The translations under genes and the position numbers were made by a program. Positions 9,508-18,603 of a DNA stretch of 64,000 nt are shown in pieces (position 1 is the first letter of the stretch; each line of letters opens with the position of its first letter). This stretch comes from Roseateles oligotrophus (GTDB lineage Bacteria; Pseudomonadota; Gammaproteobacteria; Burkholderiales; Burkholderiaceae_C). The stretch covers positions 186,001 to 250,000 of the forward strand of contig NZ_JAJIRN010000010.1 in the NCBI RefSeq assembly GCF_025717515.1. Reading direction: 5' to 3'. Under the pieces are notes generated by a model that saw nothing but the letters and a program-made list of their open reading frames with translations, had not been told where the DNA came from and ran no database searches.

Positions 9508-11309
9508 AGAAGAAACTACTCAGCCTTTTATTCAGCGGCTTGCTGGCCTTGTCAGCGCAAGCCGAAACCGACGCGGTGCAGCCGAAAGTGCTGCGCTACG
9601 CGTTTCCGGTTGCCGAGACCAATTTTGATCCGAGCCAGATCAATGACCTCTATTCGCGCACCATCACCGGCGCGATCTTCGAAGCGCTATACCGTTACGA
9701 CCACCTGGCCCGGCCGGTGCAAATCAAGCCGCTGATCGCCGCTGCGATGCCGGAGGTTTCGCCCGACTCTCGCCAGTTCACGATCAAGATCCAGCCCGGC
9801 ATTTACTTTGCCGATGACCCCGCCTTCAAAGGTAAAAAGCGCGAGCTGACCGCGGCCGATTTCGTCTATATGTATAAACGCTTCGCCGACCCCGCGCTGA
9901 AAAGCCCCGGCTGGAGCAGCATGGAAGAAGCCGGCGTGATCGGGCTCTTGGCCTTGCGCAAGCAGGGCCTGGCGAACAAGAAGCCCTTCGATTACGACCA
10001 GGAAATTGAAGGTCTGCGTGCGCTCGACCGCTATACCTTGCAGATCAAGCTGGAGCAGTCGCGCCCGCGCTTGCTTGAAAAAATCCTCACCGGCAGCGAT
10101 TTGTACGGGCCCTTGGCACGCGAGGTGGTTGAACATTACGGCGCCAAGGTCGGCGAACATCCGGTCGGCACCGGACCGTTCAAGCTGGCGGCCTGGCGGC
10201 GCAGCTCGCAGATCGTGCTGGAGAAAAACCCCGATTATCGTGAGCGTTACTACGACGCCGAGGCGCTGCCCGGGGACGCCGAAGGATTGGCCTTGCAGTC
10301 GCGCTTCAAAGGCCGCCGCATCCCGATGATCGATAGGATCGAGGTCGCCATCATCGAGGAGGCGCAGCCGCGCTGGCTGTCTTTTCTGAACGGCGAAAAG
10401 GACTTTGCCGAGCGGGTGCCGGCCGAGTTCATCAGCCAGGCGATGCCCAATGGCCATGTCGCGCCCAATCTGGCCAAGAAAGGGATTCAAGGCTTTCGAA
10501 CCTTGGCGCCCGATGCGGCCATCACGGTCTACAACATGGAAGACCCGGTGATTGGCGGCATGGAGCCGGCCAAGATTGCGCTGCGTCGCGCGGTCGGTCT
10601 GGCCATCGATGTGCAGCGCGAGATTCGCTTGGCCCGGCGTGGCCAGGCGGTGCAGGCGCAGAGCCCGCTGGTGCCACACACGACCGGCTATGACGCCGAA
10701 TTCAAGTCTGAAATCGGCGACTACGATCTGGCTCGTGCCAAGGCCTTGCTTGATCTCTATGGCTATGTCGACCAAGACGGTGACGGCTGGCGCGATCAAC
10801 CCGACGGCAGCCCCTTGATCTTGGTTCGCAAGACCCAGCCGGACAGCGTCAACCGCCAACTTGATGAGTTGTGGCAAAAGAATTTGACTGCCCTCGGCAT
10901 CAAGATCGAAATCCAGACCGCCAAATGGCCGGAGAACATGAAGAGCGTGCGCGGCGGCAAATTCATGATCTGGGGCGTTGGCTCCTCGGCCTCCGATCCC
11001 GATGGACAGGGCTCTTTGCAGCGTTTGTACGGCCCATCGATCGGTGGACAGAACCTGGCGCGGTTTCGGCTGCCGGCCTATGACAAGCTCTACGACCAAC
11101 TGTCCATGCTGCCCGATGGCCCCGAGCGCGAGGCACTTTTCCTGGAGGCCAAACGCCTCGCGACCGTCTACAGCCCTTACAAACAACATGTGCACCGCAT
11201 CATCACCGACCTCGCCCAGCCCTGGCTGATCGGCTATAGACGCGCGCTGTTCTGGCAGGACTGGTGGCAGTATGTCGACATTGACGAGAGCAAGAGGCCA
11301 GGGCGATGA
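9504..11309 (+). CDS. Family-5 peptide-type ABC substrate-binding protein, paralogue 4 of 7
   Basis: Periplasmic receptor of 601 residues. The ATG at 9504 overlaps the previous stop as ATGA and gives a clean signal peptide (MKKKLLSLLFSGLLALSAQA). An in-frame start 54 bp further upstream would lie inside paralogue 3 and lose that signal. Motifs are VLRYAFPVAETNFDPSQIND, PVGTGPFKLAAWRRSSQIV and a DQDGDGWRD loop. The C-terminus matches paralogue 5 over about 28 identical residues beginning DLAQPWLIGYRR, so 4 and 5 look like the most recent duplication in the array. It is translationally coupled at both ends. Confidence 0.93.
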   Translation: MKKKLLSLLFSGLLALSAQAETDAVQPKVLRYAFPVAETNFDPSQINDLYSRTITGAIFEALYRYDHLARPVQIKPLIAAAMPEVSPDSRQFTIKIQPGIYFADDPAFKGKKRELTAADFVYMYKRFADPALKSPGWSSMEEAGVIGLLALRKQGLANKKPFDYDQEIEGLRALDRYTLQIKLEQSRPRLLEKILTGSDLYGPLAREVVEHYGAKVGEHPVGTGPFKLAAWRRSSQIVLEKNPDYRERYYDAEALPGDAEGLALQSRFKGRRIPMIDRIEVAIIEEAQPRWLSFLNGEKDFAERVPAEFISQAMPNGHVAPNLAKKGIQGFRTLAPDAAITVYNMEDPVIGGMEPAKIALRRAVGLAIDVQREIRLARRGQAVQAQSPLVPHTTGYDAEFKSEIGDYDLARAKALLDLYGYVDQDGDGWRDQPDGSPLILVRKTQPDSVNRQLDELWQKNLTALGIKIEIQTAKWPENMKSVRGGKFMIWGVGSSASDPDGQGSLQRLYGPSIGGQNLARFRLPAYDKLYDQLSMLPDGPEREALFLEAKRLATVYSPYKQHVHRIITDLAQPWLIGYRRALFWQDWWQYVDIDESKRPGR

Positions 11310-13102
11310 AATCAGCTCGCTTGGTTTTAGCGCTTTGCTTGAGCTTGCAGGCGGCGCTGGCTCCGGCAGCAGAGCCCGCCAAGGTGCTGCGTTATGCCTT
11401 CCCGATCGCCGAGACCGGCTTTGACCCGGCGCAAATCGACGACATCTATTCCCGCACCATCACGGCGGCCATCTTCGAGTCGCTGTATCGCTATGACCAT
11501 CTGGCCAGGCCGGTCAAGGTGTTGCCGCTGGTGGCCGCAGCAATGCCGGAGGTGGCCAGCGATTTCAAGACCTTCACGGTGCGCATCAAGCCCGGCATTT
11601 ACTTCGCCGCCGACCCCGCCTTCAAAGACAAGAAGCGTGAGTTGACCGCCGCTGATTTCGTCTACAGCTACAAGCGTTTTGCCGACCCGGCCATCAAAAG
11701 CCCTGGCTGGAGCACTTTCGAGGAGGCTGGCCTCTTAGGGTTGGCGGCGCAACGCAACTTGGCGCTGAAGGGCAAGAAGCCGTTTGATTACGAGCATGAG
11801 GTCGAGGGCCTGCGCGCGCTCGACCGCTACACGATCCAATTCAAGGTCGAGCAGGCCAGGCCGCGCCTGGTCGAGATGATCATGACCGGCAACGACATCG
11901 TTGGCGCGGTCGCGCGCGAGGTGGTCGAGGCCTATGGTGACAAATTGAATGAACACCCGGTCGGCACCGGCCCGTTCAAATTGGGCGTTTGGCGGCGCAG
12001 CTCCAAAATCGAGCTGTTGCGCAACCCCGACTACCGCGAGCGTTTTTACGATGCCGAGCCTGGCGCCGAAGACAAAGAGGCGCAGGCTTTGCTGGCACAT
12101 TTCAAGGGCCGGCGTCTGCCGATGCTGGACCGCGTCGAGGTCGACATCATCGAAGAGGTGCAGCCGCGCTGGTTGGCTTTTCTGAACGCCGAACATGATT
12201 TATTGGAGCGCGTGCCGCCGGACTTCATCAGCCAGGCAATGCCCAATGGCAAGCTGGCACCCAATCTGGCCAAACGGGGCGTGCAGGCCTTTCGCACCAT
12301 CGGGCCGGATGCTTCCTTGACCGTCTTCAATATGGAAGACCCTGTCATCGGCGGCATGGCGCCCGAGAAGATCGCCTTGCGCCGCGCCATCAGCTTGGGG
12401 ATAGATGTACCGCGCGAGATCAACCTGGTGCGCCGAGGCCAGGCGGTGCCCGCACAAAGCCAGGTGGTGCCACATACCACCGGCTACAGGGCCGAATTCA
12501 AGTCCGAGATGGGCGATTACGACCCGGTGCGTGCCAAGGCCTTGCTCGATCTCTATGGCTATATCGACCGCGACGGCGATGGCTGGCGCGAGCAGCCCGA
12601 TGGTCAGAAATTGGTGCTGGTGCGCAATACCGAGCCGACCAATGCGAGTCGGCAGATGGATGAATTGCTGTTGAAAAACATGAGCGCCATCGGCCTCAAG
12701 ATCGAGTTCAAGACCGCCAAATGGCCGGAGAACATGAAGAGCGCCCGCGGCGGCAAATACATGATCTGGTTTTTCGGCTCCAGCGCCTCCGACCCTGACG
12801 GCCTGGGCGCTTTGCAGCGTCTGTACGGCCCCGCCATCGACGGGCAAAACCTGTCCCGCTTCAAGAGCCCCGAGTTCGACCGGCTCTATGACCAGATGCA
12901 AGGCATGGCCGACGGCCCCGAACGCGAGGCCTTGCTCTTGCAGGCCAAGCGTCTGGCCGTCTCCTATATGCCCAGCAAGGCCCATGTCCACCGTATCTAT
13001 ACAGACCTGGCACAGCCCTGGCTGATTGGCTACCGGCGTGCGCTGTTCTGGCAGGACTGGTGGCAGTATGTGGACATTGACGAGAGTAAAAAGCCGAAGT
13101 GA
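11306..13102 (+). CDS. Family-5 peptide-type ABC substrate-binding protein, paralogue 5 of 7
   Basis: Periplasmic receptor of 598 residues, starting at an ATG that overlaps the stop of paralogue 4. It has the signal peptide MKSARLVLALCLSLQAALA and the core VLRYAFPIAETGFDPAQIDD, PVGTGPFKLGVWRRSSKIE, VVPHTTGY and DRDGDGWRE. It is the closest relative of paralogue 4 by eye. The two differ in the middle lobe (FKVEQARPRLVEMIMTGNDI against the equivalent stretch of paralogue 4), the sort of difference expected if the binding pocket has diverged. Its stop overlaps the GTG start of paralogue 6. Confidence 0.93.
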   Translation: MKSARLVLALCLSLQAALAPAAEPAKVLRYAFPIAETGFDPAQIDDIYSRTITAAIFESLYRYDHLARPVKVLPLVAAAMPEVASDFKTFTVRIKPGIYFAADPAFKDKKRELTAADFVYSYKRFADPAIKSPGWSTFEEAGLLGLAAQRNLALKGKKPFDYEHEVEGLRALDRYTIQFKVEQARPRLVEMIMTGNDIVGAVAREVVEAYGDKLNEHPVGTGPFKLGVWRRSSKIELLRNPDYRERFYDAEPGAEDKEAQALLAHFKGRRLPMLDRVEVDIIEEVQPRWLAFLNAEHDLLERVPPDFISQAMPNGKLAPNLAKRGVQAFRTIGPDASLTVFNMEDPVIGGMAPEKIALRRAISLGIDVPREINLVRRGQAVPAQSQVVPHTTGYRAEFKSEMGDYDPVRAKALLDLYGYIDRDGDGWREQPDGQKLVLVRNTEPTNASRQMDELLLKNMSAIGLKIEFKTAKWPENMKSARGGKYMIWFFGSSASDPDGLGALQRLYGPAIDGQNLSRFKSPEFDRLYDQMQGMADGPEREALLLQAKRLAVSYMPSKAHVHRIYTDLAQPWLIGYRRALFWQDWWQYVDIDESKKPK

Positions 13103-14907
13103 AGACAATAGTCCATTTCTTACTCCAAGCCGCACTGCTGATGATTTGCTTGCCGCTGCAAGCAAGCCAAAGCGCCGCGCCTCCCAAGGTACTCAAATAC
13201 GCTTTCCTGGTGGCCGAGACCGGCTTCGACCCGGCCCAGACCAGTGACACCTATTCGCAGACCGTCACCGCGCATATCTTCGAGGCGCTCTATGCCTATG
13301 ACTATCTGGCCGAGCCGGCCAAGGTCAGGCCGCTGACCGCAGCCGCCATGCCTGAGGTGTCGGCCGACTTCAAGACATGGACGGTCAAAATCAAGCCGGG
13401 CATCTTTTTCACCGCTGACCCCGCCTTCATGAGCAAGCCGCGCGAGTTGGTCGCGGCCGACTATGTCTACACCTTCAAGCGCTTTGCCGACCCGGCAACC
13501 AAGAGCCCGACCTGGAATGCGATCGAAGAGATGGGGCTGGTGGGCTTGAAGGAGTTGCGCGAACAAGCGCTCAAGTCGAAAAAGCCGTTTGATTACGGGC
13601 ACGAGATCGAAGGGCTGCGTGCGCTCGACCGCTACACGATTCAGTTCAAACTCAAGCACAGCCGGCCACGCTTTGTGTATGGCCTGGCGCAAAGTGCCCG
13701 TTCCGGTGCGGTGGCGCGCGAGGTGATGGAGGCCTACGCCGGCAACACCATGGCGCACCCGGTCGGCACCGGCCCTTTTGTGCTGAAGGACTGGCGCCGC
13801 AGCTCGCGCATCGTGCTGGAGAAGAACCCCGCTTACCGCGAGCGTTACTACGAGGCCGAGCCAGCAGCGGAAGATGCCGAGGGTCAGGCCTTGCTGGCGC
13901 GCTTCAAGGGCCAGCGCATCCCGATGATTGACCGGGTCGAGATCGCCATCATCGAAGAATCGCAGCCGCGTTGGCTGAGCTTTGTCGGCGGCGAGCATGA
14001 CTTTCTCGACCGCGTGCCGCCCGACTTTGTCAACGTTGCGCTGCCCAAGGGCCGGGTCGCGCCCAATCTGGCCAAGCAGGGCATTCAGCTTTTCCGCGTG
14101 ATGGGCGCCGAGAGCGCCTTCACTTTTTTCAATATGGAGGACAAGACGCTTGGCGGCTATGGCGCCGACAAGGTCGCGCTGCGCCGCGCGATCTCTCTGG
14201 CCACCGACATCAAGCGCGAGATCAGCAGCGTACGGCGCGGCCAAGCGGTGCCGGCGCAGTCGATGATAGTGCCGCACACCTCGGGTTTTGATGCAAGCTA
14301 CAAGAGCACGAACAGCGATTTCGACCTGCCGCGCGCGCTGGCCCTGCTCGACCTTTACGGCTATGTGGACAAGGACGGTGATGGCTGGCGCGATATGCCC
14401 GATGGTTCGCCCTTGGTGATCGAGATAGCGAATCAACCGGATGCCTTGTCACGTCAATATGACGAGTTATGGCAGCGCAACCTCAACAGCATGAAGATCC
14501 GCAGCAGATTCGTCCACGGCCAATGGCCGGAGCAATTGAAGCAGGCGCGCGCCGGCAAGCTGATGCTGTGGACGCTGGCCGACACCGCCAACTCGCCCGA
14601 TGGCATCGACCAGATGCTGCGTTTCTACAGCCCGGCCATCGGGGCGCGCAATTACGCGCGCTTCCGGTCGGCCGAGTTCGACGCGATCTACGATCAATTG
14701 CAGATCTTGCCCGATGGCCCAGAGCGTGAGGCCTTGTTCCTGCAAGCCAAACGCATTCAAGCGGCCATCGTGCCGGAAAAAACCACTGTGCACCGCATCG
14801 TCAATGACATGGCTCAGCCCTGGTTGATCGGTTATCGCCGGCCGCTGTTCCGTTACGAGTTCTGGCATTTTGTGGACATTGACGAGAGTCTGAGGAAGCA
14901 GCGATGA
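13099..14907 (+). CDS. Family-5 peptide-type ABC substrate-binding protein, paralogue 6 of 7
   Basis: Periplasmic receptor of 602 residues. It starts at a GTG overlapping the upstream TGA (GTGA), with signal peptide MKTIVHFLLQAALLMICLPL. The core carries VLKYAFLVAETGFDPAQTSD, PVGTGPFVLKDWRRSSRIV and a DKDGDGWRD loop. Compared with the 3-5 subgroup it has replaced the usual AKWPENLK segment with GQWPEQLK and lacks the usual QNLARF motif near the end (it has ARNYARF). It is coupled to paralogue 7 by ATGA. The substrate is unknown. Confidence 0.92.
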   Translation: MKTIVHFLLQAALLMICLPLQASQSAAPPKVLKYAFLVAETGFDPAQTSDTYSQTVTAHIFEALYAYDYLAEPAKVRPLTAAAMPEVSADFKTWTVKIKPGIFFTADPAFMSKPRELVAADYVYTFKRFADPATKSPTWNAIEEMGLVGLKELREQALKSKKPFDYGHEIEGLRALDRYTIQFKLKHSRPRFVYGLAQSARSGAVAREVMEAYAGNTMAHPVGTGPFVLKDWRRSSRIVLEKNPAYRERYYEAEPAAEDAEGQALLARFKGQRIPMIDRVEIAIIEESQPRWLSFVGGEHDFLDRVPPDFVNVALPKGRVAPNLAKQGIQLFRVMGAESAFTFFNMEDKTLGGYGADKVALRRAISLATDIKREISSVRRGQAVPAQSMIVPHTSGFDASYKSTNSDFDLPRALALLDLYGYVDKDGDGWRDMPDGSPLVIEIANQPDALSRQYDELWQRNLNSMKIRSRFVHGQWPEQLKQARAGKLMLWTLADTANSPDGIDQMLRFYSPAIGARNYARFRSAEFDAIYDQLQILPDGPEREALFLQAKRIQAAIVPEKTTVHRIVNDMAQPWLIGYRRPLFRYEFWHFVDIDESLRKQR

Positions 14908-16712
14908 GAGCCAAGCAACGGCGTGCCTTCTTGACCCGGGCTGCGGCCATGGCCGGGGCTTGTTGGCTGCACGCGCCGGCGCAAGCCGCCACTGCTGGCC
15001 GCAAGAAAGTTCTGCGGACCGCCTTTGCAACGGCCGAGGTCGGGTTTGATTTGCCGCAGGTATCGGACCAGACCTCGGTCGTGGTGGCGTCGAACATTTT
15101 TGAGCCGCTGCTGAGCTATGACTATCTGGCCCGGCCGGCGGTACTGATACCGTTGACCGCTGCCGGCCTGCCCGAGGTTTCAGCCGACTTCAAGCATTTC
15201 GTCTTCACGCTTCGGCCCGGCATTTTCTTCGCTGACGATGGCGCCTTCAAGGGCAGGAAGCGCGAACTGGTCGCCGAAGACTATGTCTACAGCATCAAAC
15301 GCTATTACGACCCGCGCATCAAGACCGAGCATCTCTATCAGTTCGAGACCGCCAAGGTTCTGGGCCTCTCGGAGCTGCGCAACGAGGCGCTGAAGAGCAA
15401 ACAACCGTTCAACTACGATAAGCCGGCCGCCGGTTTGCGCGCGCTCGATCGCTACCGCTTCGAGGTCCGCCTGGCCGAGCCGGACCCGCGCTTTCCGCAT
15501 CTCTTTGCCAACGCCAACTACAGCGCCGCAGTGGCCCGCGAAGTGATCGAGGCCTATGGCGATGACATCTCGGCCCACCCAGTGGGAACGGGGCCGTTTC
15601 GGCTCAAAAGCTGGCGGCGCAGTTCGCAGATCGTGCTGGAACGCAATCCGAACTTTCGCGAACAGGTTTTCGAGAGCCTGGGCGCGGCGGCAGGCCATAC
15701 TCAAGCCGAGGAAGTGGGGCGTTACCTTACCGGCAAGAAGCTGCCACTGCTGGACGAAGTGCACATCAGCATCATCACCGAAAGCCAGCCGCGCTGGTTG
15801 GCGTTTGCCGGCGGCGACCTCGATCTGGTGGAGATGCCCACCGCAGTCGCGCGCCTGGCCGTGCCGAACGGCCGGCTGGCACCGAACCTGAAAAAGCAGG
15901 GCGTGCAAGTCTTCCAGTCGCATGGCTCCGACATCACCTTCAGCTACTTCAATCTGGAGGATGCGCAAGTCGGCGGCTACTCGCCCGAACGAGTGGCATT
16001 GCGGCGCGCCATCGTGCTGGCCTATGACAACGCCGAAGAAACGCGGCTTGTCTACCAGGGTCAAGCCTTGCCTGCGCAGTCCATGCTGCCGTCGCTGATC
16101 TATGGCCATGAAGCGGATTTGCGCAGCGAAGCGGGCCAGCCCGATCTGGCGCGCGCCCAGGCACTGCTGGACCTGTATGGCTATGACAAGCGCGATGCCG
16201 AGGGCTACCGCCTGCACCCGGATGGCAGCGCCTTGAGGCTGAGGCGCGCCGGCGGCGAAACCGCGCGCGAACGCCAAATTCAGGAGCTTTGGAAAAAGCG
16301 CATGGACGCGGTCGGCCTGCGCATGGAGTTCGAGACCGCCACCTTCGGCGAGCTGATCAAAAAGGCCTTGGCCGGGCAGCTGATGATCTGGGGCTATGTG
16401 TGGGATCTGGGCTCACCCGACGGCGACTTTTTGCTCGGCATGGGCTATGGGCCGAACGCCGGCCAGTCCAACGACGCGCGCTTCCAGCTGGCCGCTTTTG
16501 ACCGCTTGTACGAGCGTCAGCGCTTGCTGCCCGATGGCCCCGAGCGTCTGGCCTTGATGCACCAAGCCACCCGCTTGATGTTGGCCTATCTGCCCTACCA
16601 TCCGCACAACTATCCGATCCGGATTGATATGAGCAGCGCCCGGGTGCGCGGCTTTTTGCGCCACCCGTTCACGCGTGACCGCTGGCGCTATTTGGACATG
16701 GACGAAAAATGA
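14904..16712 (+). CDS. Family-5 peptide-type ABC substrate-binding protein, paralogue 7 of 7, Tat-type signal
   Basis: Periplasmic receptor of 602 residues and the most divergent of the array. The N-terminus MRAKQRRAFLTRAAAMAGA has the twin-arginine motif RRAFLT, so export folded through Tat is likely, unlike its Sec-type neighbours. It keeps VGTGPFRLKSWRRSSQIV, SQPRWLAF and PDGPERL. The calcium-loop-like segment is degraded (DKRDAEGYR in place of DxDGDGWR), and the C-terminal membrane-proximal motif is HPFTRDRWRYLDMDE. Its ATG overlaps the stop of paralogue 6 and its TGA overlaps the ATG of the GNAT gene. The Tat signal plus loss of the loop suggests a different folding or ligand requirement. 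Confidence 0.9.
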   Translation: MRAKQRRAFLTRAAAMAGACWLHAPAQAATAGRKKVLRTAFATAEVGFDLPQVSDQTSVVVASNIFEPLLSYDYLARPAVLIPLTAAGLPEVSADFKHFVFTLRPGIFFADDGAFKGRKRELVAEDYVYSIKRYYDPRIKTEHLYQFETAKVLGLSELRNEALKSKQPFNYDKPAAGLRALDRYRFEVRLAEPDPRFPHLFANANYSAAVAREVIEAYGDDISAHPVGTGPFRLKSWRRSSQIVLERNPNFREQVFESLGAAAGHTQAEEVGRYLTGKKLPLLDEVHISIITESQPRWLAFAGGDLDLVEMPTAVARLAVPNGRLAPNLKKQGVQVFQSHGSDITFSYFNLEDAQVGGYSPERVALRRAIVLAYDNAEETRLVYQGQALPAQSMLPSLIYGHEADLRSEAGQPDLARAQALLDLYGYDKRDAEGYRLHPDGSALRLRRAGGETARERQIQELWKKRMDAVGLRMEFETATFGELIKKALAGQLMIWGYVWDLGSPDGDFLLGMGYGPNAGQSNDARFQLAAFDRLYERQRLLPDGPERLALMHQATRLMLAYLPYHPHNYPIRIDMSSARVRGFLRHPFTRDRWRYLDMDEK

Positions 16713-17239
16713 CTCCCACTCAAAAGCGGGTGCGCCTGCGCCACGTCACCGAGGCCGACCTGCCACTCTTGTGCCTGCGGGCCGCAGCGATGGAACAGCG
16801 CGGCGAGTTCGAGTCGACGCGCATGAGCAGCCCGAAGTCGATCCACAAGCGTTTTGCCGAGGACGATTTCTCCAGCGATGACTCGGAACGCCTGCTGGTC
16901 TGCGCCGAGGGTGGCGAGGTGATCGGCGATGTATCGCATTTCCTCGCCCACCGCTATGCCACCGCGCGCGAGCTCGGCTGGAGCATCTTTGACCCGGCCC
17001 TGCGCGGCCAAGGTTTCGGCACGGCGGCCGCACAGGCGCTCGTCAACTACCTGTTCAATAACTTCAACATCAACCGGGTTTGTTGCAGCGTGTCTCCCGG
17101 CAATATCGCCTCGCGCCGCATCGCCGAGAAAGCGGGCCTGCGCTACGAGGGCTGTTTGCGCGGGGTGGTCTTCATTCGCGGCGAATATGTGGACAGCGAG
17201 GTGTTTGGTCTGCTGCGCGCCGACTGGCAGCGCGGCTAA
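16709..17239 (+). CDS. GNAT-family N-acetyltransferase, RimJ/RimL-like
   Basis: Transfers an acetyl group from acetyl-CoA to an amine, 176 residues, Acetyltransf_3 type. The acetyl-CoA loop is seen as RGQGFGTAAAQAL, followed by the family-typical VSPGNIASRRIAEKAGLRYE. The ATG overlaps the stop of SBP paralogue 7, so it is the last gene of that transcript and should be made together with the SBPs. RimJ/RimL relatives modify protein N-termini, and some relatives acetylate small molecules or peptide antibiotics. In this setting an activity on imported peptides or their products is possible but not shown. It converges with the histidine phosphatase gene 3 bp downstream. Confidence 0.88.
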   Translation: MTPTQKRVRLRHVTEADLPLLCLRAAAMEQRGEFESTRMSSPKSIHKRFAEDDFSSDDSERLLVCAEGGEVIGDVSHFLAHRYATARELGWSIFDPALRGQGFGTAAAQALVNYLFNNFNINRVCCSVSPGNIASRRIAEKAGLRYEGCLRGVVFIRGEYVDSEVFGLLRADWQRG

Positions 17240-17242
17240 AAC

Positions 17243-17800
17243 CTACTGGCAGTTCGCCGTCGCACCAGCGCCGGGCACTTCATCGGCCGCCCCATAGCGC
17301 AGGCGCAGCAGCTGCGCCGATTCCTCCTGCGCCTGCGGACGAAGCACCCACAAATGGTTGAAGCTGCTTTCGCAAAAATCCTGCAGGCGCGGTGCGCCCA
17401 AGGCGGCGGCAATCGCCGGCACGGTATTGCTGTGGCCCACCACCAAGACCACGCCGTTGTGCCGGCGCACGGCTGCGGCAACTGCGGCGATATGCGCGAC
17501 CGTGTCGCTGCCGCGAGCGGCAATCACCTCGGGCGCCAGACCCAAAGCTTGCGCAGACGGGGCGGCGGTTTCGGCACTGCGTTTGAACTCGGTGGTGATG
17601 ATGGCCGTGACCCCGGCATGCGCGAGCGCTGCCGCCAAGGCTCGGGCACGCAGCTGGCCGGCCGGGCTGAGGGCGGGATCGCCGACGGGCTCCGCGGCCC
17701 GCTCGGCATGCCTGACCAGCAGCACCTGCGCCGGCTCGGCGAGCGCGGCCGTCAGCGTCGACAAGCTCAACGCGGCAAGCAGAAATAGGCTCTTGCTCAT
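17243..17800 (-). CDS. Periplasmic histidine phosphatase family protein
   Basis: Branch-1 histidine phosphatase superfamily member, 185 residues from the ATG at 17800. I chose this start because it gives a clean signal peptide (MSKSLFLLAALSLSTLTAAL); an in-frame ATG lies 27 bp upstream. The catalytic RH signature is at residues 30-31 (LLVRHAERA), and a second catalytic region reads VVGHSNTVP. The signal peptide and short length suggest a periplasmic phosphatase of the SixA/phosphoglycerate-mutase-like group rather than a glycolytic enzyme. It is followed on the same strand upstream by a periplasmic binding protein with a 56-bp gap. Substrate unknown. Confidence 0.85.
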   Translation of the reverse strand: MSKSLFLLAALSLSTLTAALAEPAQVLLVRHAERAAEPVGDPALSPAGQLRARALAAALAHAGVTAIITTEFKRSAETAAPSAQALGLAPEVIAARGSDTVAHIAAVAAAVRRHNGVVLVVGHSNTVPAIAAALGAPRLQDFCESSFNHLWVLRPQAQEESAQLLRLRYGAADEVPGAGATANCQ

Positions 17801-17856
17801 GGATTCAACTCTCGAAAACTTATCCAAGCGCCGGGGTGAAGCGCAGTTTTGTGACG

Positions 17857-18603
17857 CTATTTCAGCTCGCGGACAACTTGCAAAATGGCTTTATCGAGGC
17901 GCGCCATGGTGTCGGGCCCGACCCGCTTGCTGCACATCAGGTAACGCTTTAGCCCCGCAGGCATGTCGGCAAACTCGAATGGTGTCATTTCTTCTGCATC
18001 CAGCTCGCCTTTCTGATTCAGGAATTCGTAATCCTCCTGGTCTATCAGCATGTAGTCGGCGCGCTGGCGTTTGATCATTTTGGCGAGCAACACCGGCGTG
18101 ACAGTCGGATCGATCGGTGTTTGAGCGGCACGGCTGATCAAGGCGTCAAGGTCTGCTCCATAGGACACACCGGACACTTTGCCGAGTTTCAACTCGGGAT
18201 CGGCGAGCAGCGCCCGCAAGGTCTTTATGGTTCTTACCTTGTTCACCGCGTGCATACCGACCAACACCAGATGCGGCTTGTCTTCATGGATGGGCAGCGA
18301 GAAGCGGGCATACAGCTCACGCTCCGGCAGCTTGTACCAGCTCGGCGAGCAGATCGGACTCAGGTCGGACTGGATGTCGCGAAGAATGCGTTTGAGCGGG
18401 ATCTCTTCGTAAATCGCGTTGACCTTGGCCAGCCTGAAGATCTCGATGGTGCGTTCGATCAAGAAACCGCTCGGCCGCCCTTCCTTGGTGTAGCTATAGG
18501 GCGGTTTGTCGCGGTACTCGACCATCACAGTAGGTTCGTCGGCCCAGGCCACTCCAGTTAGCAAAATTGATCCGACCAGGCTCAGCAGCCTTGATTTCAT
18601 CAT
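17857..18603 (-). CDS. Periplasmic solute-binding protein, family-3-like
   Basis: Secreted PBP-like protein of 248 residues. Signal peptide MMKSRLLSLVGSILLTGVAWA with probable cleavage after AWA at residue 21. The start of the mature part, VMVEYRDKPPYSYTKEGRPS, is the common opening of family-3 amino-acid-type binding proteins (xxKPPYSYxxxGxxxGF). No permease or ATPase gene is next to it, so it may be an orphan receptor. Many orphan family-3 proteins in this bacterial group act as sensors rather than transporter parts. It lies upstream of the histidine phosphatase gene on the same strand and is divergent from the wax ester synthase operon. Confidence 0.75.
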   Translation of the reverse strand: MMKSRLLSLVGSILLTGVAWADEPTVMVEYRDKPPYSYTKEGRPSGFLIERTIEIFRLAKVNAIYEEIPLKRILRDIQSDLSPICSPSWYKLPERELYARFSLPIHEDKPHLVLVGMHAVNKVRTIKTLRALLADPELKLGKVSGVSYGADLDALISRAAQTPIDPTVTPVLLAKMIKRQRADYMLIDQEDYEFLNQKGELDAEEMTPFEFADMPAGLKRYLMCSKRVGPDTMARLDKAILQVVRELK

